Of a DNA stretch of 64,000 nucleotides, positions 39,444-47,968 are shown in pieces. The notes under the pieces were generated by a model, which worked only from the letters and a program-made list of their open reading frames with translations, did not search any database and had not been told where the DNA came from. The position numbers were made by a program, and so were the translations under genes. Within the stretch, counting starts at the first letter, position 1. Every line of letters starts with the position of its first letter. The stretch is from an uncultured Eubacterium sp. (GTDB lineage: Bacteria > Bacillota > Clostridia > Lachnospirales > CAG-274). Location: assembly GCA_900551755.1 (NCBI GenBank), contig URXK01000009.1, positions 1 to 64,000 of the forward strand, read 5' to 3'.

Positions 39444-40241
39444 ATGGCTAATACAACAACAAATACATCAGGAACAATTGCTAAAGCTGGAGCAAACAAA
39501 GAACTAGCAACTAAGACTAATAAGACCATTAAAGACTATTTGAAATCTTATGAAAGCGAATTTGCAAAAGCATTACCTAGTGTTCTTACCCCTGAAAGAT
39601 TTACAAGAATGGCTTTAACTGCTCTTACAAAAACACCGAAACTTGCACAGTGTGCCCCATCAAGTTTTATGGGAGCTATGCTTGAAGCAGCTCAGTTGGG
39701 TCTTGAGCCTAATACACCTCTAGGACAAGCCTATCTTATTCCTTATGGAAACAAATGCCAATTCCAGATAGGCTATAAAGGTTTGATTGACCTTGCTTAC
39801 AGAAGCGAAGAACTTAGAAGTATAGAAGCTCACGAAGTTTATGAAAATGATGTGTTTGATTTTGAGTTCGGTTTAAATCCTAAGCTTGTACATAAGCCAG
39901 CTATAAAAGATAGAGGAGAAGTAGTTTGGTACTACGCAGTCTATCACCTTGTAAATGGTAGTTGCGGTTTTGAAGTAATGAGCAGAGAAGATGTAGAGAC
40001 TCACGCAAGAAAGTATAGTAAGACTTTTAATAATGGTCCTTGGCAAACAGATTTTGATGAAATGGCTAAAAAAACAGTGTTAAAAAAAGTATTGAAGTAC
40101 GCTCCATTAAAAAGTGATTTTGCAAGAGGAATATCCGCCGATGAAACAACTAGTGAAATTGGTTTTGTTGACGGAGAAGTTAATATAACTCAATCTATTG
40201 ATGAAGATAGTATTATTGATGAGGTGAATACTGATGAATAA
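39444..40241 (+). CDS. recT: RecT-family single-strand annealing protein
   Basis: A 265-residue RecT. LPSVLTPERFTRMALTAL, FMGAMLEAAQLGLEPNTPLG, QAYLIPYGNKCQFQIGYKGL and the C-terminal DEMAKKTVLKKVLKYAP are diagnostic. It works with the YqaJ-like exonuclease. AAGGAGG precedes the ATG. It overlaps ssb by 8 bases. Confidence 0.95.
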   Translation: MANTTTNTSGTIAKAGANKELATKTNKTIKDYLKSYESEFAKALPSVLTPERFTRMALTALTKTPKLAQCAPSSFMGAMLEAAQLGLEPNTPLGQAYLIPYGNKCQFQIGYKGLIDLAYRSEELRSIEAHEVYENDVFDFEFGLNPKLVHKPAIKDRGEVVWYYAVYHLVNGSCGFEVMSREDVETHARKYSKTFNNGPWQTDFDEMAKKTVLKKVLKYAPLKSDFARGISADETTSEIGFVDGEVNITQSIDEDSIIDEVNTDE

Positions 40242-40683
40242 AGTAATTTTACTAGGTCGCTTAGCTCGTGACCCAGAAGTTAAGTATACTCAAGCTACTG
40301 AACCTTTAGCAGTTTGTAGATTTTCTGTAGCAGTCAACAGACCTTATTCTAGAAATAGACAGGAAAATGAACCAACTGCAGATTTCATCAACTGCGTTTG
40401 CTTTGGCAAGCGTGGTGAAAGTATTAATCAGTATTTCAGTAAAGGCAACAAAATTGCTGTACAGGGCAGATTACAGATTAGCACTTATACTGACCAGCAG
40501 GGTAACAAGAGATATTCAACAGATGTAGTTGTTGAAGAATTTGAATTTGTTGAGTCAAGAAATGAAAGTGCTAATTCAAGAGAGGGAGGATTTAATCCTG
40601 CTCCAGCACCACAGTCAAGTGTTGCTCCAGCTCCTAGTGCTGGTTTCAGTATTGATAGTGAAGATGAAGAATTACCATTTTAA
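40234..40683 (+). CDS. ssb: Single-stranded DNA-binding protein
   Basis: A 149-residue SSB: an N-terminal OB fold (MNKVILLGRLARDPEVKYTQ, FINCVCFGKRGESI, KGNKIAVQGRLQ) and a disordered Pro/Ala-rich linker. The acidic tip DSEDEELPF is the SSB interaction tail. GAGGTGA precedes the ATG. It is coupled to recT. Confidence 0.95.
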   Translation: MNKVILLGRLARDPEVKYTQATEPLAVCRFSVAVNRPYSRNRQENEPTADFINCVCFGKRGESINQYFSKGNKIAVQGRLQISTYTDQQGNKRYSTDVVVEEFEFVESRNESANSREGGFNPAPAPQSSVAPAPSAGFSIDSEDEELPF

Positions 40684-40692
40684 AATATATTG

Positions 40693-40727
40693 ACATACAA
40701 GGTAGGTGTAATATCTGCCTTGTATGT
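40693..40727 (+). other. Stem-loop before the replication gene
   Basis: ACATACAAGGTAG pairs with CTGCCTTGTATGT (13 pairs, one wobble) around a 9-base loop. It has no T-run and ends 3 bases before the AGGAGG of the next gene, so it may modulate its translation or mark a processing site. Confidence 0.5.
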
Positions 40728-40742
40728 ATAGGAGGTGTTTAT

Positions 40743-41672
40743 TTGTCAAATACAGGAGGTGGCTGGTTAAAACTATACAGGGACTTGATTGACAAGCCAA
40801 TATGGTTAAATAGCACTTTAGAACAGAGAGTTATTTTAATTACACTTTTGTGTATGGCTAATTTTGCTCCTAAGAAATGGGAGCATAACGGGGAAACATT
40901 TGACTTACAAGCTGGACAATTTATCACTTCACTTCCGTCACTTGTTAGTAAATGTAACTCAAAAGAAATCACAACACAGAAAGTTAGAACAGCATTAAAA
41001 AGATTTGAGAAGTTAGGTTTTCTAACAGACAAATCAACAAACAAATATAGGCTCATAACTATAGTAAATTGGGCTATGTATCAAGATTTTGATAGTGAAG
41101 ATAACAAACAAACTAACAGCCAACTAACAGGCAATCAACAGGCAGATAACAGGCAACTAACAGCTAGAGAAGAATGTAAAGAATATAAAGAATTTAAGAA
41201 TGATAAGAATATACAGTCTATCTATCAGTCTAATAATATATATAATACTCCAACTCCTACTCCTACTCCGACACCTGATAAGACTGACAGACAAGACTCT
41301 ATTGACTTTATATCGTTTGAACAAAAGATACGCAAATTAGTTTGCTATGACGATTTTGGCAATGATGAACAGCTAATAATTGACAATCTTGTAAATTTGA
41401 TGATTGATTTACTTGCTACAAACGACACATTAGTTACGATAGGTAATAGGTGTTATCCTAAGCAATATGTTTATAGCAAACTCTTAACGCTAAATGATGA
41501 CAGTATAAGATTTTTAATAAAAAAACAAGCTCAGATTGGCGTAGATGAAGAAGTTAAAAATCCAAAGCGATATATGCAAGGAGTTATATTTAATACAGCA
41601 TTAAACTACAAGACTGAAATACAAAAGAATTTTAATGATAGCTACTATCGTGGAAAGGAATGGTTAGGGTGA
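40743..41672 (+). CDS. Phage replisome organiser / DnaD-like replication protein (TTG start)
   Basis: A 309-residue protein with the phage replisome organiser N-terminal domain (GGWLKLYRDLIDKPIWLNST, VRTALKRFEKLGFL, a winged helix). A low-complexity linker with repeated Thr-Pro (about 175-185) and a DnaD/DnaB-like C-terminal region follow. AGGAGG with 8-base spacing precedes TTG. It probably loads the host helicase at a phage origin. Confidence 0.8.
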   Translation: MSNTGGGWLKLYRDLIDKPIWLNSTLEQRVILITLLCMANFAPKKWEHNGETFDLQAGQFITSLPSLVSKCNSKEITTQKVRTALKRFEKLGFLTDKSTNKYRLITIVNWAMYQDFDSEDNKQTNSQLTGNQQADNRQLTAREECKEYKEFKNDKNIQSIYQSNNIYNTPTPTPTPTPDKTDRQDSIDFISFEQKIRKLVCYDDFGNDEQLIIDNLVNLMIDLLATNDTLVTIGNRCYPKQYVYSKLLTLNDDSIRFLIKKQAQIGVDEEVKNPKRYMQGVIFNTALNYKTEIQKNFNDSYYRGKEWLG

Positions 41673-41860
41673 AACTAAAGTGTGATATATGTGGCAAAGA
41701 GTACAAAGCATATGGTTGCTATAGGGGTAAGGAAATACATATATGTGATGCTTGCAAGGTAAAACGAAGTAGGTTTATTAAAAAATTAAAGATTGATATT
41801 AAATATGACGAGGAGGAAAGAGATGATACAATTTTTCGTCCCAGGGAAACCGACTGGTAA
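41669..41860 (+). CDS. Small zinc-finger phage protein (GTG start)
   Basis: A 63-residue protein with CDICG and CDAC pairs about 20 residues apart and a basic C-terminal half. GTG at 41669 is preferred because AAAGGA is 9 bases upstream and it overlaps the replication gene stop (GTGA). Overlaps rusA by 38 bases. Confidence 0.6.
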   Translation: MKLKCDICGKEYKAYGCYRGKEIHICDACKVKRSRFIKKLKIDIKYDEEERDDTIFRPRETDW

Positions 41861-42242
41861 AGGGCGACCCCGAGTGTGTAGAAAAGTTACATACACCCCA
41901 AAGACAACAAGAGATTATGAAACTCTTGTTAAGCAATGCTATATCGCTAAATATGCTGATAAACAGCCTATACCAGCTAAAACACCTATAGCTGTTACAA
42001 TATATGCTTATTTCCAAATTCCTAAAAATATGCCTAAGAAACAGCAGGAACTGATTAAAATTAATAAGTTGTTCCCAACGAAAACACCTGACGCCGACAA
42101 TGTTAGCAAGATTATTTTAGACGCCCTGAATGGCTTGGCTTATGCAGACGATAATCAAGTTACTGATTTGACTATACATAAGCGATATGCAATAAGTGAA
42201 TGTGTTGTTGGGGTATTTGTTGAGATTAAGGAGGTTTTGTGA
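41823..42242 (+). CDS. rusA: RusA-family Holliday junction resolvase
   Basis: A 139-residue RusA. FFVPGKPTGKGRPRV, the acidic catalytic TPDADNVSKIILDALNG and ADDNQVTDL are diagnostic. It cleaves four-way junctions formed during phage recombination. GAGGAGG precedes the ATG at 41823. Confidence 0.93.
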   Translation: MIQFFVPGKPTGKGRPRVCRKVTYTPKTTRDYETLVKQCYIAKYADKQPIPAKTPIAVTIYAYFQIPKNMPKKQQELIKINKLFPTKTPDADNVSKIILDALNGLAYADDNQVTDLTIHKRYAISECVVGVFVEIKEVL

Positions 42243-42245
42243 ATA

Positions 42246-42317
42246 ATGAGTGAAATATTATCATTGTTAATAATATATATTGCTATTATGATAGTAGCGG
42301 GATTAATTTTGAGATAA
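42246..42317 (+). CDS. 23-residue single-helix membrane micropeptide
   Basis: Encodes a peptide that is almost all one hydrophobic helix (MSEILSLLIIYIAIMIVAGL then ILR). AGGAGG lies upstream with 11-base spacing at the end of rusA. Could be spurious, but the hydrophobic composition and spacing suggest a real small phage peptide. Confidence 0.35.
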   Translation: MSEILSLLIIYIAIMIVAGLILR

Positions 42318-42333
42318 ATGGAAGGAGAAACAA

Positions 42334-42492
42334 ATGAGCACAACTAGAGAAAATGCAATAAAATGGGCGTTAGCCAATAAGATATTAAACTTATTAAGAA
42401 GCTATAAAGGTGAAAAACTTGTAGCCCCAGAACAAAATCCGTATGGTTTTGTACAAATCGAAGAAAAGATTAAAGAAAATGAAGTGAGGTAG
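42334..42492 (+). CDS. Small phage protein (52 residues), unknown
   Basis: A helical, soluble protein (ENAIKWALANKILNLLRSYK ... NPYGFVQIEEKIKEN). GGAGAAACAA precedes the ATG. No family recognised. Confidence 0.5.
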   Translation: MSTTRENAIKWALANKILNLLRSYKGEKLVAPEQNPYGFVQIEEKIKENEVR

Positions 42493-42497
42493 TGACT

Positions 42498-42713
42498 ATG
42501 GAATTAAATATATGTCGTTTATTGACTAGTATTAGCTGTTTGGTATCAATAGGTTCGTTGATTAATGTAATTCATTATTATAAGAAAACTAAAGGTTATA
42601 TCGACTGGTTGGAAAAGATAGTTGATGGCTTTGGGAAAGACTACCGTAGACTTGAAACAGAATATAGCAAATTAAAAGAAGAATATAGTAAGTTGATGCA
42701 ATCGAGGAAGTAA
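42498..42713 (+). CDS. Small phage protein with membrane helix and coiled coil
   Basis: A 71-residue protein: one hydrophobic segment (about 6-24) and a coiled coil containing a repeated EYSKLKEEYSKL. GAGG precedes ATG 42498. Function unknown. Confidence 0.5.
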   Translation: MELNICRLLTSISCLVSIGSLINVIHYYKKTKGYIDWLEKIVDGFGKDYRRLETEYSKLKEEYSKLMQSRK

Positions 42714-42802
42714 ATGCAAAAAATATTATAATTTATTTTTGATGCTTAACAAAAATTAACATAATCACATAGGAGGTAGAATCATAAAACTAAAAAAAGC
42801 CC

Positions 42803-42816
42803 TTGGTCTAGACCAA
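42803..42816. other. Perfect 14-base palindrome in the 42714-42876 gap
   Basis: TTGGTCTAGACCAA, flanked by CCC and AGAG. The gap otherwise holds an isolated AGGAGG at 42774 with no start codon at normal spacing. Perhaps an operator for the late regulator gene. Confidence 0.4.
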
Positions 42817-42876
42817 AGAGCTAAATCCCTATAATTATTATAACTGTAATTTGGTTTTAGGTCAAGGGGTGATTGT

Positions 42877-43269
42877 TTGAATAAAGCAGAGTTAAAGAAG
42901 TATTTACCATTAAGGCGAGAGGCAGAGGAATTAAAGTTACAAGCCGAACACTTAGAAGAGGATATAAGGTGTTTAAAGGCTGTTGTGGTTGACGGTATGC
43001 CAAAAGGTAATACTGTAAATGATATTGGTAACTTGGTAGTGAAAGTAGATAAGTTAAAGAGTAATTATTTACATAAATATGATTTAGCTTTATGCGAACT
43101 CTATAAAATTGAAAGGTATATTGAAAGCCTTGATAATGAAACTGAAAGGCTTCTGATGCGAAAAAGATACATACAAGGCTTGCACTGGGAAGATATATGT
43201 GTTGATATGAATTATAGTTGGAAGCAGATACATAGAATACATAGCAATGCTTTGAAAAAAATAGAATAA
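42877..43269 (+). CDS. DUF1492/ArpU-like late gene regulator (TTG start)
   Basis: A 130-residue protein with a long coiled coil (about 12-80) and a C-terminal sigma-70 region-4-like helix-turn-helix (ETERLLMRKRYIQGLHWEDI, CVDMNYSWKQIHRIHSNALK). Proteins of this kind sit just before the packaging genes of Firmicute phages and switch on late transcription. AAGGGGTG precedes TTG. Confidence 0.8.
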   Translation: MNKAELKKYLPLRREAEELKLQAEHLEEDIRCLKAVVVDGMPKGNTVNDIGNLVVKVDKLKSNYLHKYDLALCELYKIERYIESLDNETERLLMRKRYIQGLHWEDICVDMNYSWKQIHRIHSNALKKIE

Positions 43270-43330
43270 GATGACATACAATGACACACTAATATATGTT
43301 ATTATGTTAGTGTAAACATTTGACATTTTA

Positions 43331-43392
43331 GGAAAAGCACTTTGATTAGGTGAACCCGTTGGGGAACACTATTAGTCACTGTGCTTTTTTAT
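43331..43392 (+). terminator. Branched hairpin with T-run before HNH gene
   Basis: AAAAGCAC pairs with GTGCTTTT enclosing inner GTG/CAC and CCC-GTT-GGG stems, followed by TTTTTT. It likely ends early or late-regulator transcription, or is antiterminated. Confidence 0.6.
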
Positions 43393-43418
43393 TTTGGAAA
43401 ATGCTGGGAGGTGATAAA

Positions 43419-43778
43419 ATGCCTAAAAGACCAAACACACCTTGCAAGCACCCAAGATGTCCAAGGCTTGTGCCTTATGGCACGAAGTATTGTGATGAGC
43501 ATAAGGCTCTGCATACTGAGGAAGTAAGGAGTGCATATACAAGAGGTTACAACAGACAATGGCAGAAAGTAAGCAAGGCTTTTCTAAGCTCTCACCCACT
43601 TTGTGAGATATGTAAGGCTAAAGGAATATACACTAAAGCAACTGTTGTGGACCACATCAATCCACACAGAGGTAATAGAGAATTGTTTTGGAATGTAGAT
43701 AACTGGCAGGCTTTATGTAAACATTGTCACGATGTAAAGACAATGACCGAGGATAGGAATATTGAATATAAATATTAA
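43419..43778 (+). CDS. HNH endonuclease beside terminase
   Basis: A 119-residue HNH nuclease. An N-terminal Cys-rich part (CKHPRCPRLVPYGTKYCDEH) and the core LCEICKAKGIYTKATVVDHI ... NPHRG ... NWQALCKHCHDVKT are visible. In cos phages, HNH proteins next to terminase are needed for specific cos cleavage. GGGAGGTG precedes ATG 43419. Confidence 0.93.
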   Translation: MPKRPNTPCKHPRCPRLVPYGTKYCDEHKALHTEEVRSAYTRGYNRQWQKVSKAFLSSHPLCEICKAKGIYTKATVVDHINPHRGNRELFWNVDNWQALCKHCHDVKTMTEDRNIEYKY

Positions 43779-43787
43779 TAATACCAT

Positions 43788-43880
43788 AGGGGCGGTCAAA
43801 ATCTCTATAAGTAGAGAAAATGCTGACCGCAGCCCCCTCAAACGCATATTTTCGCAAAATTGATAGGGGGGGTCAGAGGA
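43788..43880 (+). other. Putative cos / packaging site
   Basis: GGGGCGGTC (43789-43797) pairs with GACCGC-A-GCCCC (43825-43835), with an inner CTCT/AGAG stem, followed by CCCCCTCAAACGC and a G-run GGGGGGGTC. GC-rich dyads in otherwise AT-rich DNA between HNH and terS match the position and look of cos regions in HK97-like Gram-positive phages. The cleavage site is not determined. Confidence 0.55.
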
Positions 43881-43895
43881 AAGGAGGAATTGTTT

Positions 43896-44360
43896 ATTGC
43901 AACAAAAGGAAGAAAACCCAAACCAACTGCTTTGAAAGTGCTTGAGGGTAATCCCGGTAAGCGAGCGTTAAATAAAAATGAGCCTTGTTCTGCAAATATT
44001 CCTATCTGCCCTGATTGGTTAGAAGATGAGGCAAAGGCAGAGTGGGATAGAATGAGCGGTGTGCTTGGAAATATGGGTTTGTTGACTGATATGGATATGA
44101 TTGCATTTGCAGGTTATTGTCAAGCCTATGCTCGTTGGAGAGAGGCTGAGGAATTTTTATCTAAATACGGACCAACTGTTACTACTCCAAGCGGATATAT
44201 CCAGCAAGTGCCACAGGTTTCTATATCACAAACTAATTTAAAGATTGTTCTGAAATTCTGTGAACAGTTTGGTCTTACGCCATCATCAAGAAGCCGAATT
44301 GTTGCCGGTAAGTCTGTAGAAGAAACAACTGATGAAATGGAAAAATTATTAAGAGGATGA
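43896..44360 (+). CDS. terS: Terminase small subunit (possible ATT start)
   Basis: A protein of about 154 residues that recognises phage DNA for packaging. Its N-terminus GRKPKPTALKVLEGNPGKR is the P27-type signature. In-frame start choices are odd: AGGAGG (43882-43887) is 8 bases from ATT 43896 (giving M-A-T-K-G-R-K-P, which matches the family N-terminus), but only 2 bases from TTG 43890. No ATG is available. The stop overlaps terL (ATGA). Confidence 0.88.
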   Translation: MATKGRKPKPTALKVLEGNPGKRALNKNEPCSANIPICPDWLEDEAKAEWDRMSGVLGNMGLLTDMDMIAFAGYCQAYARWREAEEFLSKYGPTVTTPSGYIQQVPQVSISQTNLKIVLKFCEQFGLTPSSRSRIVAGKSVEETTDEMEKLLRG

Positions 44361-45952
44361 TAAAAAAAATGGAATACAAGCCTACTAAATTTATGCTTAA
44401 AACTTCTCACTATGATAAATCTAAAGCAGATAGAGCGGTGATGTTTATAAGTAATTTAAAGCACACAAAAGGAAAATGGGCAGGTAAGAATTTTGATTTG
44501 CTCCCTTGGCAAGAACAAATAGTCCGAGATATTTTTGGCATTGTAAAAGATGATGGAAATAGGCAGTTTTTGACTGCTTATATCGAAATACCTAAGAAAA
44601 ATGGTAAGTCTGAGATTGCTGCCGCAATAGCTTTGTATTTGCTTTATGCTGATAATGAGCCATCAGCTGAAGTTTATGGTGCTGCTTGTGATAGAAACCA
44701 AGCAAGTATCGTTTTTGATGTCGCAAAGCAAATGACTCAAATGTCAGCACCTCTTATGAAAAGGTCTAAGATTATGTCAGCAACAAAGAGAATAGTTAAT
44801 TATTCTAATGCGGGCTTTTATCAAGTGCTTTCTGCTGAAACAGGAACAAAGCACGGATTGAATGTGAGTGGACTAGTATTTGATGAAATACACGCCCAAC
44901 CAAATCGAAAATTGTATGATGTTCTTACCAAAGGCTCTGGTGATGCACGAGAACAACCGCTATTTTTTATTATAACTACAGCTGGAAATGATAAGAACTC
45001 TATTTGTTATGAGTTACACACAAAAGCAAAAGACATTATAAACGGCAGAAAAAAAGACTCTACTTTCTATCCTGTTGTTTATGGACTCGATGAAACTGAT
45101 GATTGGAATGATGAAAAGAATTGGTATAAGGCTAATCCTTCTTTAGGACACACAATCGGGATTGACCGAGTGCGAGAGGCTTATAATAATGCCCTTGAAA
45201 ATCCAGCTGAAGAAAATGTATTCAAACAGCTCCGTCTTAATATGTGGGTTAATTCAACTGTGTGTTGGATTCCAGAACATATTTTCACAAAAGGAAACAC
45301 GCCAATAAACTTTGAAAGTTTGAAGGGGAGAGAATGTTATGCTGGACTTGACCTTTCAAGTACATCAGACATAACGGCTTTGGTGCTTATTTTCCCACCG
45401 AGATATGAGGGTGAAAATTATATTGTTTATCCTCATTTTTGGCTACCTGAAGATACTCTTGAATTTAGATGCAGACGAGACCACGTGTTGTATGATGTAT
45501 GGAAAAGACAGGGTTATATTAATACAACAGAGGGTAATGTAATTAACTACGGTTTTATAGAAAAGTATATTAATGATTTGGGGGAACTTTATAATATAAA
45601 AGAAATAGCTGTTGACCGTTGGAATGCAACTCAAATGATACAAAATCTTGAAGATGACGGTTTCACGATGGTGCCTTTTGGCCAAGGCTATAAAGATATG
45701 AGCCCACCAAGTAAAGAATTATATAAGTTAATGCTCGAAGGTAAAATACAGCACGGAGGAAACCCAGTATTAAAGTGGATGGCTCAAAATGTTGTGATAG
45801 AAACCGACCCAGCTGAAAATATAAAGCCAACAAAAGCAAAATCGGTTGAGAAAATAGATGGTATAGTCGCGATGATAATGGCACTTGATAGAAGTATAAG
45901 AAACAAAGAGTCATTAAGTGTTTATGATAATCGAGGTATCCTAGTGTTTTAA
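44357..45952 (+). CDS. terL: Terminase large subunit
   Basis: A 531-residue packaging ATPase-nuclease. Walker A is PKKNGKS (79-85) in YIEIPKKNGKSEIAAAIALY, Walker B is GLVFDEIHAQP, and the nuclease domain shows GLDLSSTSDITAL and EIAVDRWNATQM. It drives DNA into proheads and cuts it, together with TerS and HNH. Coupled to terS. Confidence 0.95.
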   Translation: MIKKMEYKPTKFMLKTSHYDKSKADRAVMFISNLKHTKGKWAGKNFDLLPWQEQIVRDIFGIVKDDGNRQFLTAYIEIPKKNGKSEIAAAIALYLLYADNEPSAEVYGAACDRNQASIVFDVAKQMTQMSAPLMKRSKIMSATKRIVNYSNAGFYQVLSAETGTKHGLNVSGLVFDEIHAQPNRKLYDVLTKGSGDAREQPLFFIITTAGNDKNSICYELHTKAKDIINGRKKDSTFYPVVYGLDETDDWNDEKNWYKANPSLGHTIGIDRVREAYNNALENPAEENVFKQLRLNMWVNSTVCWIPEHIFTKGNTPINFESLKGRECYAGLDLSSTSDITALVLIFPPRYEGENYIVYPHFWLPEDTLEFRCRRDHVLYDVWKRQGYINTTEGNVINYGFIEKYINDLGELYNIKEIAVDRWNATQMIQNLEDDGFTMVPFGQGYKDMSPPSKELYKLMLEGKIQHGGNPVLKWMAQNVVIETDPAENIKPTKAKSVEKIDGIVAMIMALDRSIRNKESLSVYDNRGILVF

Positions 45953-45966
45953 GGAGTGTGATATAA

Positions 45967-47202
45967 ATGAAATTATTATCTGGTCTATTTAAATCAAGAG
46001 ATAAGCCACAAAACAGAACATCAGGAAGTGCCTATTCGTTTTTCCTTGGCAATACTATAAGTGGCAAGAGAGTTAATGAGCGTTCTGCTATGCAGATGAC
46101 AGCAGTATATGCTTGTGTCAGAATTTTATCTGAGGCAATAGCAGGACTACCATTACATCTTTATAGATACACAGATAATGGAGGCAAGGAAAAAGCTATT
46201 GACAATTCATTATACTTTCTTTTACACGATGAGCCAAATACAGAAATGACTTCCTTTGCTTTTAGGGAAACTCTTATGACGCACTTGTTATTGTGGGGAA
46301 ATGCCTATGCACAGATTATCAGAAATGGCAGAGGTGAAATCTTGGCTCTGTATCCACTTATGCCGGATAGAATGAATGTTGATAGAGATGATAAAGGTCA
46401 AATCTATTATGAATATAGAACAAGTTCTGATGATGCACCAATTAATAAGCAAGCTACTGTTAAGTTAAAGCCTTACGATGTACTTCATATTTCGGGACTT
46501 GGCTTTGACGGTTTGGTAGGTTATTCTCCTATTGCTATGGCTAAAAATGCTATAGGTTTGGCTATTGCTGCTGAAGAATATGGTTCTAAGTTTTATGCCA
46601 ATGGTGCTGCACCAAGTGGTGTATTAGAGCATCCAGGAATATTAAAAGACCCGTCAAAAGTTAGAGAAAGTTGGACACAGACATTTGGTGGAAGTGCCAA
46701 TAGTCACAAAGTGGCTGTTCTCGAGGAGGGGATGAAGTATACACCTATTTCTATTAATCCTAGTGATGCACAATTTTTAGAAACAAGAAAATTTCAAATT
46801 AATGAGATAGCTCGAATTTTCAGAATACCACCACATATGGTTGGTGACCTTGAAAAATCGAGCTTTTCTAATATAGAGCAACAATCATTAGAGTTTGTTA
46901 AGTACACCCTTGACCCTTGGGTATCAAGGTGGGAGCAATCTCTAATGAGGTCACTTTTTACACCAGAGGAAAAGAAAAAATATTTTGTAAAGTTTAATGT
47001 TGATGGCCTTTTAAGAGGTGATTACCAAAGTAGAATGAATGGTTATGCTGTGGGCATACAAAATGGTTTTATGTCACCTAATGATATTCGTGGACTTGAA
47101 AATATGGATTTAATTCCGGAGGAATTAGGAGGTAACAAGTATATGTGTAATGGCAATATGATTGATATTGCTTCTGTAGGCAAGCAGTATGAAAAGGAGT
47201 GA
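45967..47202 (+). CDS. HK97-family portal protein
   Basis: A 411-residue portal forming the DNA channel at one capsid vertex. The family layout is clear: VYACVRILSEAIAGLPLHLY, WGNAYAQIIRNGRGEI, LYPLMPDRM, HISGLGFDGLVGYSPI and FRIPPHMVGDLEKSSFSNIE. AAGGAGTG precedes the ATG. Confidence 0.95.
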   Translation: MKLLSGLFKSRDKPQNRTSGSAYSFFLGNTISGKRVNERSAMQMTAVYACVRILSEAIAGLPLHLYRYTDNGGKEKAIDNSLYFLLHDEPNTEMTSFAFRETLMTHLLLWGNAYAQIIRNGRGEILALYPLMPDRMNVDRDDKGQIYYEYRTSSDDAPINKQATVKLKPYDVLHISGLGFDGLVGYSPIAMAKNAIGLAIAAEEYGSKFYANGAAPSGVLEHPGILKDPSKVRESWTQTFGGSANSHKVAVLEEGMKYTPISINPSDAQFLETRKFQINEIARIFRIPPHMVGDLEKSSFSNIEQQSLEFVKYTLDPWVSRWEQSLMRSLFTPEEKKKYFVKFNVDGLLRGDYQSRMNGYAVGIQNGFMSPNDIRGLENMDLIPEELGGNKYMCNGNMIDIASVGKQYEKE

Positions 47203-47206
47203 AATA

Positions 47207-47953
47207 ATGGAGAAGTTTTGGAAATGGAAAAATCAAACTGAAACAGAAGAAAGGACCTTGTTTCTTAATGGAACTATAGCAGAGAATAGTTGGTTTGATG
47301 ATGATGTGACACCACAGATTTTTAAAGATGAATTAAATAGTGGTACGGGAAATATCACAGTTTGGGTTAACTCGCCTGGTGGTGATTGTATTGCTGCTGC
47401 ACAAATTTACAATATGCTCAACGAATATAAGGGTAATGTAACTGTAAAGATTGATGGTATTGCTGCATCAGCAGCCAGTGTCATTGCAATGGCAGGAAAC
47501 ACAGTTTTAATGTCGCCGGTTTCTACAATGATGATACATAATCCTGCTACCATTGCTCGGGGTGACCACGCAGAAATGCAAAAGGCTATTGATATGCTTA
47601 ATGAGGTTAAGGAGAGTATAATAAATGCTTATGTAATTAAGACAGGGTTATCTCGTTCTAAGTTGTCCCATCTTATGGATGCAGAAACTTGGATGAATGC
47701 GAATAAGGCTATTGGGCTTGGTTTTGCTGATGGTTTAACTACAGATGGTGATTTAGAGGATAGAGATACTGCTGATGTGACAGATGTCCTTTTTTCTTGC
47801 AAAACTGTAAATAACGCTTTATTTAATAAGATAGAGGCAAAGTATAACACATCAAAGTCTGGTGCAGTAAAGCAGGCTGAAATACCAAAACAGAATGAGC
47901 ACTCTGTAAGTGACATTATGGAGCGTCTAGACAATATAAAAAGATTTATTTAA
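47207..47953 (+). CDS. ClpP-like prohead protease
   Basis: A 248-residue head maturation protease of the ClpP fold: NSPGGDCIAAAQIYNMLNEY, the nucleophile region DGIAASAASVIAMAG, and the histidine in MMIHNPATIARGD. It processes scaffold or capsid precursors. The start at 47207 follows AAAGGAGTG. Confidence 0.93.
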   Translation: MEKFWKWKNQTETEERTLFLNGTIAENSWFDDDVTPQIFKDELNSGTGNITVWVNSPGGDCIAAAQIYNMLNEYKGNVTVKIDGIAASAASVIAMAGNTVLMSPVSTMMIHNPATIARGDHAEMQKAIDMLNEVKESIINAYVIKTGLSRSKLSHLMDAETWMNANKAIGLGFADGLTTDGDLEDRDTADVTDVLFSCKTVNNALFNKIEAKYNTSKSGAVKQAEIPKQNEHSVSDIMERLDNIKRFI

Positions 47954-47968
47954 CGGAGGTAATAACAT

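Noticed and set aside
43320..43348. TTGACA before the HNH gene as a promoter
   Set aside because: No usable -10 at 16-18 bases; the region forms a hairpin instead.
44126..45914. Antisense frames across terS and terL
   Set aside because: Shadows of conserved packaging genes.
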